In this document: positions 41,633-51,148 of the stretch, in pieces | Layout: every line of letters starts with the position of its first letter | Numbering within the stretch: the first letter of the stretch is position 1 | NCBI RefSeq assembly: GCF_035917235.1 | Contig: NZ_CP108423.1 | Coordinates: 7,717,501-7,781,500 of the forward strand | Direction: 5' to 3' | Length of the DNA: 64,000 nt | Origin: Streptomyces sp. NBC_01294 | GTDB lineage: Bacteria; Actinomycetota; Actinomycetes; Streptomycetales; Streptomycetaceae | The notes under the pieces: generated by a model | What the model was told of the DNA's origin: nothing | The model's input: the letters and a program-made list of their open reading frames with translations, nothing else | Database searches by the model: none | Made by a program: the position numbers and the translations under genes

Positions 41633-43128
41633 CCCATCGTCGGGATCGTGAAGCTCGCGCCCTCCTTGGCCCCGGAGGGCCAGCGCGAGGTGACGGTCTT
41701 GGTCCGGGTGTAGAAGCGGATGGAGTCCGGTCCGTGCTGGTTCAGATCCCCGAAACCGGACCGCTTCCAGCCGCCGAAGGTGTGGTACGCCACCGGGACG
41801 GGGATCGGCACGTTGACGCCGACCATGCCGGCGCCCACCCGGCGGGTGAAGTCGCGGGCGGTGTCGCCGTCGCGGGTGAAGATCGCGACGCCGTTGCCGT
41901 ACGGGTGCTCGGTGGGCAGGCGCAGTGCCTCCTCGTAGTCGGCGGCCCGTACGACGGACAGCACCGGCCCGAAGATCTCCTCCCGGTAGATCCGCATCGA
42001 GGGGGTGACCCGGTCGAAGAGGGTGGCGCCGGCGAAGTAGCCGTTCTCGTGCCCGGCCAGGGTGAACCCGCGTCCGTCGACGACGAGTTCGGCTCCCTCG
42101 GTGGCGCCGATGCCCACGTAGCGGTTGACCCGGTCGAGCGCGTCACGGCTCACCAGCGGCCCGAAGTCTGCCTCGGGGTCGTCGGAGCGGCCGACGCGCA
42201 GGGTGGCGATGCGCTCCTTCAGCTTGGCCACCAGCGCGTCCGCGGTCTCCTCGCCGACGGGGACGGCCACGGCGATGGCCATGCAGCGCTCGCCGGCCGA
42301 CCCGTATCCGGCGCCGATGAGCGCCTCCACGGCCTGGTCGAGATCGGCGTCCGGCATCACGATCATGTGGTTCTTGGCGCCGCCGAAGCACTGGGCGCGC
42401 TTGCCGTGGGCGGCGGCGGTGGCGTAGATGTGCGCGGCGATCGGGGTGGAGCCGACGAAGCCGAGGGCCTGCACGCGGGGGTCTTCGAGGAGGGTGTCGA
42501 CGGCCTCCTTGCCGCCGTTGACCACGTTGAGCACGCCGGGCGGCAGGCCGGCTTCCAGGAAGAGCTCGGCGAGCCGCAGCGGTACGGACGGGTCCCGTTC
42601 CGAGGGCTTCAGGATGAAGGAGTTGCCGCAGGCCAGAGCCGGTGCGGCCTGCCACAGCGGGATCATCGCCGGGAAGTTGAAGGGGGTGATCCCGGCGACC
42701 ACGCCGAGCGGCGCGCGCAGGGAGTGCACGTCGATGCCCGTGCCCGCGTTGTCGGTGAACTCCCCCTTCAGCAGGTGCGGGACGCCGGCGGCGAACTCGA
42801 CCACCTCCAGGCCGCGTTGCAGGTCACCGTGCGCGTCGGCGACGGTCTTGCCGTGCTCGGCCGACAGCATGCGGGCGAGGGAGTCCCGCTCGCCCTCGAC
42901 CAGTTGGAGGAAGCGCAGCAGCACGCGCGAGCGGCGCTGCGGGTTCCACTGGCCCCAATCCGCCTGCGCCTCCTCGGCGTTCGCGATGGCCGCCTCGGTG
43001 TCGGCGCGCCCGGCGAGCGGGACGCGGGCCTGGACGGTGCCGGTGTTGGGGTCGTACACGTCGGCGAAGAGTCCGGATGTTCCGGTGGTGTGCTTGCCGC
43101 CGATGAAATGGGTGAGTTCACGGACCAT
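41629..43128 (-). CDS. mmsA: CoA-acylating methylmalonate-semialdehyde dehydrogenase
   Basis: 499 aa aldehyde dehydrogenase. Catalytic Cys282 in GSAGERCMAIA, ITPFNFPAMIPLW, and FGGAKNHMIVMPDAD, all typical of MmsA. It converts methylmalonate semialdehyde to propionyl-CoA with NAD+ and CoA, releasing CO2. It is the first gene of a five-gene unit. A cobalamin riboswitch and candidate promoter lie 200-390 nt upstream on the same strand with no other clear gene between. Propionyl-CoA then usually enters the B12-dependent methylmalonyl-CoA pathway. Confidence 0.9.
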   Translation of the reverse strand: MVRELTHFIGGKHTTGTSGLFADVYDPNTGTVQARVPLAGRADTEAAIANAEEAQADWGQWNPQRRSRVLLRFLQLVEGERDSLARMLSAEHGKTVADAHGDLQRGLEVVEFAAGVPHLLKGEFTDNAGTGIDVHSLRAPLGVVAGITPFNFPAMIPLWQAAPALACGNSFILKPSERDPSVPLRLAELFLEAGLPPGVLNVVNGGKEAVDTLLEDPRVQALGFVGSTPIAAHIYATAAAHGKRAQCFGGAKNHMIVMPDADLDQAVEALIGAGYGSAGERCMAIAVAVPVGEETADALVAKLKERIATLRVGRSDDPEADFGPLVSRDALDRVNRYVGIGATEGAELVVDGRGFTLAGHENGYFAGATLFDRVTPSMRIYREEIFGPVLSVVRAADYEEALRLPTEHPYGNGVAIFTRDGDTARDFTRRVGAGMVGVNVPIPVPVAYHTFGGWKRSGFGDLNQHGPDSIRFYTRTKTVTSRWPSGAKEGASFTIPTMG

Positions 43129-43221
43129 GGGTGCCTGCTCTCGTCAGGTTGGATCCGGGGATGGCACGGCGGACCGGCGAACGCGCCCGGTGGGGTGCGC
43201 CGCTGGGGAAGGCCGTGAGAA

Positions 43222-43305
43222 CTACGAGCGTGCGCAGGTGTGCGCGCGCTCCGCCGGATCACCAGGGTCCTGGGTACAAACCGGTGCCATGCGTGTCTGC
43301 TCCAT
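43222..43305 (-). other. Possible 27-codon leader ORF between riboswitch and mmsA
   Basis: After the riboswitch an ATG, directly preceded by ACGAGG, opens a 27-codon frame (two cysteines, many Pro/Ala/Arg) ending in TAG about 93 nt before mmsA. A second in-frame ATG is at 43290. It could be a leader peptide or chance. Confidence 0.25.
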
Positions 43306-43324
43306 CCTCGTGGACAACACGGAA

Positions 43325-43480
43325 CGTTCCGCGGCCGGTATCCTGACTCCCGGATCACCGCGTGCCGCCCGCCTTCCCGACAGACCTCGTCAGTGGCGTG
43401 TGGATGGCAGCACACTCCCCGGTCACAGTGGCGGGACCGTGCCGGTTTCTCACCGGCTTCCCTGCACCGCGGACCTTGTG
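43325..43480 (-). ncRNA. Cobalamin riboswitch
   Basis: On the minus strand the conserved blocks appear in order: GGTGCAGGGAAGCCGGTGAG (from about 43467), AAACCGGCACGGTCCCGCCA with CTGTGA, the CGCCACTGA arm, TCGGGAAGGCGGG, and the B12 box GAGTCAGGATACCGGCC (43333-43350). This is the canonical adenosylcobalamin-type leader, so the RNA should fold differently when B12 is present, normally lowering expression of the gene behind it. The next gene on this strand is mmsA. No B12 synthesis or cobalt transport gene is nearby, which is unusual. Confidence 0.93.
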
Positions 43481-43487
43481 CGGCGAA

Positions 43488-43515
43488 CATATAGTTGGAC
43501 GTCCTAGTAAGTCCA
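43488..43515 (-). promoter_or_regulatory. Candidate promoter with GGACGTCC operator in the spacer
   Basis: On the minus strand TGGACT and TATATG are 16 bp apart, and the perfect palindrome GGACGTCC (43497-43504) lies between them. The start of transcription would fall just ahead of the riboswitch. A repressor on the palindrome would block RNA polymerase. Confidence 0.5.
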
Positions 43516-43542
43516 GACCCCCCTGCCGCGCGCCGGCGTCCG

Positions 43543-44958
43543 TCAGCCGTGGGCCGGGGCGGAGTTCCTGGTCACCGGGTACGGGATGAAAGTGCTGCTG
43601 TTCTCGTCGACGGCCAGGACCCGGCCGAGCGGCGGGACGGCCCGCTGCGGGCAGTCGAGGCGTTCGCAGAGCCTGCAGCCCATGCCGATGGGCGTGGCCG
43701 CCGCCGTGTTGTCGAGGTCGAGCCCGTCGGCGTACACGAGCCGGGAGGCGTGCCGGATCTCGCATCCGAGCCCGATCGCGAAGGTCTTGCCGGGCTCGCC
43801 CCAGCCGCCGCGGTGGCGGGTGACGGCGCGGGCGGTCCACAGGAACCGCTGCCCGTCGGGCATGGCGGCGACCTGGACGTGGATGCGACCGGGCGCGGCG
43901 AAGGCCTCGTACACGTTCCACAGCGGGCAGGTGCCGCCCGCGCGGGAGAAGTGGAATCCGGTGGCGGACTGCCGCTTGGACATGTTCCCGGCCCGGTCCA
44001 CCCGGACGAAGGAGAAGGGAACCCCGCGCAGCCTGGGCCGTTGCAGGGTGCTGAGGCGGTGGCAGACCGTCTCGTAGCCGATCCCGAAGTGGTCGGTGAG
44101 CCGCTCGATGTCGTAGCGGAACTCCTCCGCGGCGGTGTGGAAGGCCGTGTACGGGAGGATGAGCGCGGCCGCGAAGTAGTTGGCGATGCCGATCCGCGCG
44201 AGGGCGTGCACGGGGGAGCCGGGCGGGAAGTCCTCGGTGGCCAGCCGGTCCAGTTCGGCCCCGTACTCGATCAGCGCCAGCTGCGTGGCCATCCGGAACG
44301 CCTGCTGGCCCGGCCGCAGCCGGTTCGACAGGTGCAGGACCCGGGCGGTCGCGTCGTAGTGGTGCAGCCGGTCGGAATCCGGGGCGGTCCTGACGCCGTG
44401 CCGATCGGACAGCCGGCGGGTCAGGGCGCGGATGACGTCACCGGGGCGGATGCCGATCTCGCGGGCGAGGGCTTCGGCCGCCAGATCGGTCTCGTGCAGG
44501 TAGTTCTGCCGCCGGTAGAAGAACTCGCGGATCTCCTCGTGGGGCGAGCGGGGTGCGTCCGTCACCGCGTCCCGGCCGTCGGCGGCGTCGGCGAGGCGCT
44601 CGGCCAGGAGCTGGCCGCGCCGGCCCAGGTCCAGCAGGACCGAGGCGACGGCAGGCATCCGGGTGGCCAGTTCGGCCAGGTCGGAGGGGGAGACGCGGGC
44701 CTCGGCGACCTCCTTGGCGAGCGCCTCGCGCAGGTCCGCGACCAGGCGGCTGGTGTCGCGCTCCGAGAAGAACCCCGGATCGACCCCGAACGCCTCGGTG
44801 AGGCGCAGCAGCACGGGGACGGTCAGCGGCCGGGAGTCGTGCTCCATCTGGTTGAGGTAGCTGGGGGAGATGGCCAGCACCCGTGCCAGGTCGGCCTGGG
44901 TCATCCGCCGCTCCTCGCGGAGCCGCCGCAGCCGCGCTCCCGCGTACGTCTTGCTCAC
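43543..44958 (-). CDS. ScfR/RamB-type XRE regulator of short-chain acyl/acetate metabolism
   Basis: 471 aa. N-terminal XRE helix-turn-helix (RLRRLREERRMTQADLARVLAISPSYLNQMEHD). The middle is an IrrE/M78-like helical domain (VRDVIRAL-type region, QAFRMATQLALIEYG, DRLATEDF, ARIGIANYFAAALILPY), and the C-terminal sensor ends in CRLCERLDCPQRA. RamB of Corynebacterium and mycobacteria and PrpR/ScfR have this build and control isocitrate lyase and propionate genes. Here it is divergent from aceA and just upstream of the valine operon, so it is the natural candidate to control both. Confidence 0.85.
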   Translation of the reverse strand: MSKTYAGARLRRLREERRMTQADLARVLAISPSYLNQMEHDSRPLTVPVLLRLTEAFGVDPGFFSERDTSRLVADLREALAKEVAEARVSPSDLAELATRMPAVASVLLDLGRRGQLLAERLADAADGRDAVTDAPRSPHEEIREFFYRRQNYLHETDLAAEALAREIGIRPGDVIRALTRRLSDRHGVRTAPDSDRLHHYDATARVLHLSNRLRPGQQAFRMATQLALIEYGAELDRLATEDFPPGSPVHALARIGIANYFAAALILPYTAFHTAAEEFRYDIERLTDHFGIGYETVCHRLSTLQRPRLRGVPFSFVRVDRAGNMSKRQSATGFHFSRAGGTCPLWNVYEAFAAPGRIHVQVAAMPDGQRFLWTARAVTRHRGGWGEPGKTFAIGLGCEIRHASRLVYADGLDLDNTAAATPIGMGCRLCERLDCPQRAVPPLGRVLAVDENSSTFIPYPVTRNSAPAHG

Positions 44959-44973
44959 CGCACTCCTCCACCG

Positions 44974-45313
44974 TTGGCATGCGTCAATGCGTCGTCAGGG
45001 TACGTGGACCTTCGCCGCCGAGGAGCTTCGCAACCTTGGCAATTTCGGCTCCGAAGATTCGCAAAGCTTGGCAGATGTACTTCCTTGTTGGCACTCGGTG
45101 TCAGTGCCAGAGTCGGTCCTGCGGTCAGCCGGACCCGGCAGCCGAGGTGGACTTCCAGGCCCGATTCACGCCCTGATTTCGGTGTCCCCGGCCGTTCCGC
45201 CCGGCGGCTCGGCAGCATTGCTCAGCTTCGGCCTGCAGCCGGGTTCGGCGGCCGCATCTCCCGAACAGGCACAGAGTGCCAATGCGCAGCAGTCAATGCC
45301 CCGCTCATTGGCA
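44974..45313. promoter_or_regulatory. TTGGCA element cluster between the RamB-type regulator and aceA
   Basis: About 370 nt without a gene. TTGGCA occurs at 44974, 45036, 45068, 45088 and 45308, and as its complement at 45277. Two copies are in longer repeats TTCGCAACCTTGGCAA (45027-45042) and TTCGCAAAGCTTGGCA (45058-45073), 31 bp apart. TGGCACT/AGTGCCA (45089-45109) and TGCCAATG/CATTGGCA (45277-45313) are perfect dyads. The last copy ends 13 nt before the aceA start. TTGCAAA-like cores are known for RamB, so these are probably its operators. Confidence 0.65.
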
Positions 45314-45326
45314 AGACAAGCGACGG

Positions 45327-46646
<1,320 letters not shown>

Positions 46647-46680
46647 TCCGCGCCGTCAGTCCTGCCGGCCATGGCCCGCC

Positions 46681-46712
46681 GGGTGCCCGAGGGACTTCCC
46701 CCTCGGGCACCC
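46681..46712 (+). terminator. 13-bp hairpin between aceA and aceB
   Basis: GGGTGCCCGAGGG and its exact complement with loop ACTTCC, 35 nt after the aceA stop and 25 nt before the aceB start. It has no T-run. It may partly terminate or protect the aceA message. Confidence 0.6.
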
Positions 46713-46736
46713 ACCGCCCCCGCTGAGGAGAACCGC

Positions 46737-48335
46737 ATGTCCCTCTCGCCTCTGACCAGCAGTGTCCGGGTTCTCGGCGCACCGGGTGAGCGCCACGAGG
46801 AGATCCTGACACCCGAGGCCCTGGAGTTCATCGGCCGGCTCGACGCCGCGTTCGCCGACCGCCGCCTGGAGATCCTCAAGGAGCGCCGCCGCCGCTCGGG
46901 CCACCTGGCCGGCGGCACCCCGCTCGACTTCCCGCTTGCCACCCGCGCGCTGCGCGAGGACCCCCACTGGCGGGTCGCGCCGCCCGCACCCGGCCTCACC
47001 GACCGCAGGGTCGAGATCACCGGCCCGCCGGAGCGCCGGATGGCCGTCAACGCCCTCAACTCCGGCGCCAAGGTCTGGATGGCCGACTTCGAGGACGCCA
47101 CCGCCCCCACCTGGACCAACATCGTCGGCGGCCAGCTCACCCTGCTCGACGCCGTCGAACGGCGCATCGACTTCACCACCCCCGAGGGCAAGGAGTACCG
47201 CCTCGGGACCGACCTCGCGACCGTCATGGTGCGCCCGCGCGGCTGGCACCTGACCGAGGAGCACCTGGAGATCGACGGCCGGCCCGTGTCCGCCTCGCTC
47301 GTCGACTTCGGCCTGTACTTCTTCCACTGCGCGCGGCGCCAGATCGACGCCGGGTACGGCCCGTACTTCTACCTCCCCAAGCTGGAGAACCGGTACGAGG
47401 CCCGCCTGTGGAACGACGTCTTCCTCCACGCGCAGGAACTCCTCGGCATCCCCCGCGGCACGGTCCGCGCCACCGTCCTCATCGAGACGATCACCGCCGC
47501 CTTCGAGATGGAGGAGATCCTCTACGAGCTGCGCGAACACAGCGCGGGACTGAACGCGGGCCGCTGGGACTACCTCTTCAGCCTGATCAAGACCTTCGGC
47601 CACCGCACCGACTTCCAGCTGCCCGACCGGGCCAAGGTCACCATGACGGCCCCCTTCATGCGCGCCTACACCGAACTGCTCGTCCGCACCTGTCACCGGC
47701 GCGGCGCCCACGCGATCGGCGGCATGGCCGCCCACGTCCCCAGCCGCGACGCGGGGGCCAACGCCGCCGCCCTCGCGAAGGTCCGCCTCGACAAGGAGCG
47801 GGAGGCCGAGGACGGCTTCGACGGCTCCTGGGTCGCCCACCCCGGGCTGGTGCCCGTCTGCCGCGAGGTCTTCGACGGAGTCCTGGGCGACCGGCCGCAC
47901 CAGACCGACCGGATGCGCGAGGACGTCGAGGTCACGGCCGCCGACCTGCTGTCCGTACGCCGGATCGGCATGCCCCCGACCCGGGAGGGCGTCCGCTCGA
48001 ACGTCGCCGTGGCCCTGCGCTACTTCGACGCCTGGCTGCGCGGCAGCGGCGCCGTCGCCCTGTACGGCCTGATGGAGGACGCCGCGACCGCGGAGATCGC
48101 CCGCGTCCAGATCTGGCAGTGGCTGCGCCACGACCGGGTCGACCGGGGGACCGTGACCGACCTCCTGGACGCCGAATGCACGGCGCTGCAGGACGAGGAC
48201 CCGCAGGCGCTCGCGGCCGAAGCCCGGGAGGTCTTCGTGGACACCGCCCTGTCGGTCCGGCTCCCGGCCTTCTTCACCCCCGAGGCCTACACCCGCCACC
48301 TCGTCCGCCGCGCCGACGCGCGGGTGAACGCGTGA
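46737..48335 (+). CDS. aceB: Malate synthase A
   Basis: 532 aa. VWMADFEDATAPTWTN, GLYFFHCARRQID, GPYFYLPKLENRYEARLWNDVF, RATVLIETITAAFEMEEILYELREHSAGLNAGRWDYLFS and HAIGGMAAHVP are hallmark malate synthase A blocks, with the Glu/Asp Mg2+ ligands in the IET and GRWDY segments. It condenses glyoxylate with acetyl-CoA to malate, completing the shunt begun by aceA. ATG with GAGGAG before it. Its stop overlaps the GTG of the next gene (GTGA). Confidence 0.92.
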   Translation: MSLSPLTSSVRVLGAPGERHEEILTPEALEFIGRLDAAFADRRLEILKERRRRSGHLAGGTPLDFPLATRALREDPHWRVAPPAPGLTDRRVEITGPPERRMAVNALNSGAKVWMADFEDATAPTWTNIVGGQLTLLDAVERRIDFTTPEGKEYRLGTDLATVMVRPRGWHLTEEHLEIDGRPVSASLVDFGLYFFHCARRQIDAGYGPYFYLPKLENRYEARLWNDVFLHAQELLGIPRGTVRATVLIETITAAFEMEEILYELREHSAGLNAGRWDYLFSLIKTFGHRTDFQLPDRAKVTMTAPFMRAYTELLVRTCHRRGAHAIGGMAAHVPSRDAGANAAALAKVRLDKEREAEDGFDGSWVAHPGLVPVCREVFDGVLGDRPHQTDRMREDVEVTAADLLSVRRIGMPPTREGVRSNVAVALRYFDAWLRGSGAVALYGLMEDAATAEIARVQIWQWLRHDRVDRGTVTDLLDAECTALQDEDPQALAAEAREVFVDTALSVRLPAFFTPEAYTRHLVRRADARVNA

Positions 48336-49219
48336 GCGCCCCCGTGCGGCCGGCGGCACGCATCCAGCGCGTCGGGGTCGTCGGCGGCGGCCAGATGGGC
48401 GCGGGCATCGCCGAGGTGTGCGCCCGCGCCGGGCTCGACACCGTAGTCGCCGAGTCGGACGCCGCCGCCGCCCGGGCCGCCCGGGAGCGTGTCGCCGTCT
48501 CCCTGGAACGCGCCGTCCAGCGGGGCAAACTGGACCGGATCTCCGCCGAGGACGCCCTCGCCCGGCTCGTCTTCACCGGCGACCTGGAGGACCTCGCCGA
48601 CCGCCGGCTCGTCATCGAGGCCGTCACGGAGAACCCCGAGGCCAAGGTGGACGTCTTCACCCGCCTCGACAAGATCGTGGAGGATCCGGAGGCGATCCTC
48701 GCCACGAACACCTCCGCGATCCCGGTCATGCGGCTCGGCATGGCCACCGGCCGGGCGGACCGGGTGGTGGGCCTGCACTTCTTCAACCCGGTCCCCGTCC
48801 TGCCCCTCGTGGAGGTCGTGTCCTCCCTCCACACCTCGCAGGACACCCTCGCCGTCGTCGAGGCCTTCGCCCGCGACACCCTGGGCAAGACGACCGTCCG
48901 CTCCCAGGACCGGGCCGGTTTCGTCGTCAACGCCCTGCTGGTCCCCTACCTCCTCGCCGCCATCCGGATGGCCGAGTCCGGGTTCGCCAGTGCCGAGGAC
49001 GTGGACGCCGGAATGGAACTGGGCTGCGCCCACCCGATGGGACCGCTCAAGCTCGCCGACCTGATCGGCCTGGACACGGTCGAGGCGATCGCCGAGTCGC
49101 TGTACCAGGAGTTCAAGGAACCCCTGTACGCGCCGCCCCCGCTGCTCCGGCGGATGGTGCAGGCGGGTCTGCTCGGCCGCAAGAGCGGCCGCGGGTTCCA
49201 CACGTACGGCCGGGGCTGA
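48332..49219 (+). CDS. 3-Hydroxybutyryl-CoA dehydrogenase
   Basis: 295 aa. NAD-binding GVVGGGQMGAGIAEVCARAG, DRRLVIEAVTENPEAKVDVF, LATNTSAIPV, the catalytic His in VVGLHFFNPVPVLPLVEVV, and the C-terminal AHPMGPLKLADLIGLD and LLGRKSGRGFHTY. It interconverts acetoacetyl-CoA and 3-hydroxybutyryl-CoA. Coupled by overlap to aceB, so C2 units may move between the shunt and a hydroxybutyryl/crotonyl-CoA route. Confidence 0.88.
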   Translation: MSAPVRPAARIQRVGVVGGGQMGAGIAEVCARAGLDTVVAESDAAAARAARERVAVSLERAVQRGKLDRISAEDALARLVFTGDLEDLADRRLVIEAVTENPEAKVDVFTRLDKIVEDPEAILATNTSAIPVMRLGMATGRADRVVGLHFFNPVPVLPLVEVVSSLHTSQDTLAVVEAFARDTLGKTTVRSQDRAGFVVNALLVPYLLAAIRMAESGFASAEDVDAGMELGCAHPMGPLKLADLIGLDTVEAIAESLYQEFKEPLYAPPPLLRRMVQAGLLGRKSGRGFHTYGRG

Positions 49220-49385
49220 GGGGCCCCGGCAGGTCTCCAGGGCAGAGGGTGCGCCGGAGACGCGGGAAAGCGGCGCGGGTGGGGCGAGTGGTGTCGCCAC
49301 ATCCGCGCCGCACCCGTGCCCCGCGCCCCGTGCCGTGTCCCGTCCCTCCCGTCCGAGGACAGGGACCCGGCGGGCCGCGATCCGC

Positions 49386-50831
49386 TCAGTGCCCGAAGCC
49401 GAACCAGTTGACATTCACGAAGTCGGCGGGCCGGCCGCTGGTGAAGGTCAGGTAGACGTCGTGCGTGCCCGTGACCGCGGTGAGGTTCGCGGGGACGGTG
49501 CGCCAGCTCTGCCACCCGCCGGTGCCCGCGATCGAGAAGCTCCCGACCGGCGCCGAGGTCCGGCTGCCGAGCCGTACCTCGACGAGCCCGCTGACCCCGC
49601 CGGCCGCGCCGCTCGCCACCCGCCCGTAGAACTGCCTCGCCGGTGTGGAACCGAAGTCGACGCCCCTGAACAGCGCCCAGTCGCCGTTGCCGATCGTCGT
49701 GATGTCCTGGCCGCCGCCGGTGTCCGCGGTGGTCTCCTTGACCACGCCCGCCTGGCCGTCGTACGACTCGGCCTGGATCGCGGTGTACGCGTCGCGGTTG
49801 CCGGGCGGCGGGGTGGTCGGGGGCGTCGTGGGAGGCGTCGTCGGCGGTGTGGTGGGCGGTGTGGTGGGCGGGGTCGTGCCTCCGGTCGACCGGAGGACGG
49901 ACACGTAGTCGACGACCATGGGATGGCCGGGCTCGGTGCCCGCGTCGGGACCGCCGCCGAAGGCGTCGGGGAAGCCACCGCCCATGGCCACGTTGAGGAT
50001 GATGAAGTAGCCGTGGTTCGTGGCGTTGGTCCAGGTGGCCGCGTCCACCTGGTTCGCCCGCACGGTGTGGAAGGTGATGCCGTCGACGGAGAAGCGCATC
50101 TCCTCGACCGCGGTCGAGCGGTCCCACTCCACGGCGTAGGTGTGGAAGCCGGCCTGGCAGCTCGTGCCCGGGCACACCTGCTGTCCGCCGATGCCGGACG
50201 TCTCGTTGCAGGGGCCGCCGGGGCTCGTGCCGCAGTGCAGGGTGGCCCAGACGGTGTTGATGCCCTGGACGTTCTCCAGGATGTCGATCTCACCGATGCC
50301 GGGCCAGTTCCACCAGTTGCCCCGGTAGGGGGTGCCGAGCATCCAGAACGCCGGCCAGTAGCCCTTGGCCGCCGGGCCGGTCACGTTCGGCATCTGGATG
50401 CGCGCCTCGGTGCGGAGCGTGCCGCCCGCCGGGGGCTGGAAGTCGTCCCGCCGGGTCTCGATGCGGCCGGACGTCCAGTTGCCGGCGGCGTCCCGCCGCG
50501 GCGTGATGCGCAGGTTGCCCGCGCCGTCGAGGGAGACGTTGGACGGGTCGGCGGTCATCGTCTCGATCTCGCCGGTACCGAAGTTGGCGGGTCCGCCCGG
50601 GTAGCTGGTGCCGGTGGTGTACTGCCAGTCGGCGGTGTTCACCCCGGATCCGGCGGGTCCGTCGAAGTCGTCCAGGAACACCCGGGACCAGCCGGCCGGT
50701 GCGGGGGGAGCCGCGGCGTTCGCGGGCAGGGTGACGCCGGCGGCGGCCGCCGCGACCACGGCGATCGTGCTCAGCGCGGCCAGGACGGCCCGCCGGACCG
50801 TGGGTCGCCTACTGCCGGATATCTCACGCAT
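49386..50831 (-). CDS. Secreted GH16 beta-glucanase with C-terminal carbohydrate-binding module
   Basis: 481 aa with signal peptide (to about residue 39). The GH16 domain has GEIDILE (E181 nucleophile, D183, E186 acid/base) and the WPAFWMLG strand. A linker of repeated TTPP units (encoded near 49801-49890) leads to a CBM6-type beta-sandwich (YTAIQAESYDGQAGV to NVNWFGF). Family knowledge suggests an endo-beta-1,3-glucanase acting on fungal or algal glucans. A 26-bp palindrome lies about 75-100 nt upstream. Confidence 0.86.
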   Translation of the reverse strand: MREISGSRRPTVRRAVLAALSTIAVVAAAAAGVTLPANAAAPPAPAGWSRVFLDDFDGPAGSGVNTADWQYTTGTSYPGGPANFGTGEIETMTADPSNVSLDGAGNLRITPRRDAAGNWTSGRIETRRDDFQPPAGGTLRTEARIQMPNVTGPAAKGYWPAFWMLGTPYRGNWWNWPGIGEIDILENVQGINTVWATLHCGTSPGGPCNETSGIGGQQVCPGTSCQAGFHTYAVEWDRSTAVEEMRFSVDGITFHTVRANQVDAATWTNATNHGYFIILNVAMGGGFPDAFGGGPDAGTEPGHPMVVDYVSVLRSTGGTTPPTTPPTTPPTTPPTTPPTTPPPGNRDAYTAIQAESYDGQAGVVKETTADTGGGQDITTIGNGDWALFRGVDFGSTPARQFYGRVASGAAGGVSGLVEVRLGSRTSAPVGSFSIAGTGGWQSWRTVPANLTAVTGTHDVYLTFTSGRPADFVNVNWFGFGH

Positions 50832-50902
50832 GGATGCCCTCTCTGAAGCGCGGATGGAGCGCGGTGCGGGGGAGGAGCCAAGGGTCGTCGTTCCGAGAGC
50901 CA

Positions 50903-50928
50903 CCGTCTTGAGAGCGCTCTCAAGACGG
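50903..50928. promoter_or_regulatory. 26-bp perfect palindrome, LacI-type operator of the GH16 gene
   Basis: The left arm CCGTCTTGAGAGC is followed immediately by its exact complement. The core TTGAGAGCGCTCTCAA matches the CG-centred GAGCGCTC theme of LacI-family operators on Streptomyces glycosidase genes. It is the only marked element in the roughly 320 nt between GH16 and the next possible gene, besides the tandem repeat. Confidence 0.7.
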
Positions 50929-51043
50929 CGGCCGCTGGACACTGTGCTCCGCGCCCTCGCGGGCGTCAAGAGATGGAACCGGGAAAGGGCTTGTGGCGAG
51001 AGGGAGTTCAACCAGTGAACGCGGGTCGCCGAGAATCGCCGAG

Positions 51044-51093
51044 CGCCGCCGCGATCCCGCCGCCGCGATCCCGCCGCCGCGATCCCGCCGCCG
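51044..51093. repeat. 14-bp tandem repeat, about 3.6 copies
   Basis: Unit CGCCGCCGCGATCC, three perfect copies plus a partial one. Short, GC-rich and likely slippage-prone. No gene covers it. Confidence 0.8.
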
Positions 51094-51148
51094 GGAACCC
51101 GGCGGCGGTGGACGGCGGTTTCACCCGTGCGGCCCAATCCGCCGCGCC

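Noticed and set aside
43131..43507. Plus-strand frames across the riboswitch region
   Set aside because: They run antisense through conserved riboswitch blocks and lack protein-like composition or ribosome sites.
51044..51093. Possible CRISPR array
   Set aside because: The repeats are contiguous 14-mers without spacers and there are no cas genes, so this is a simple tandem repeat.
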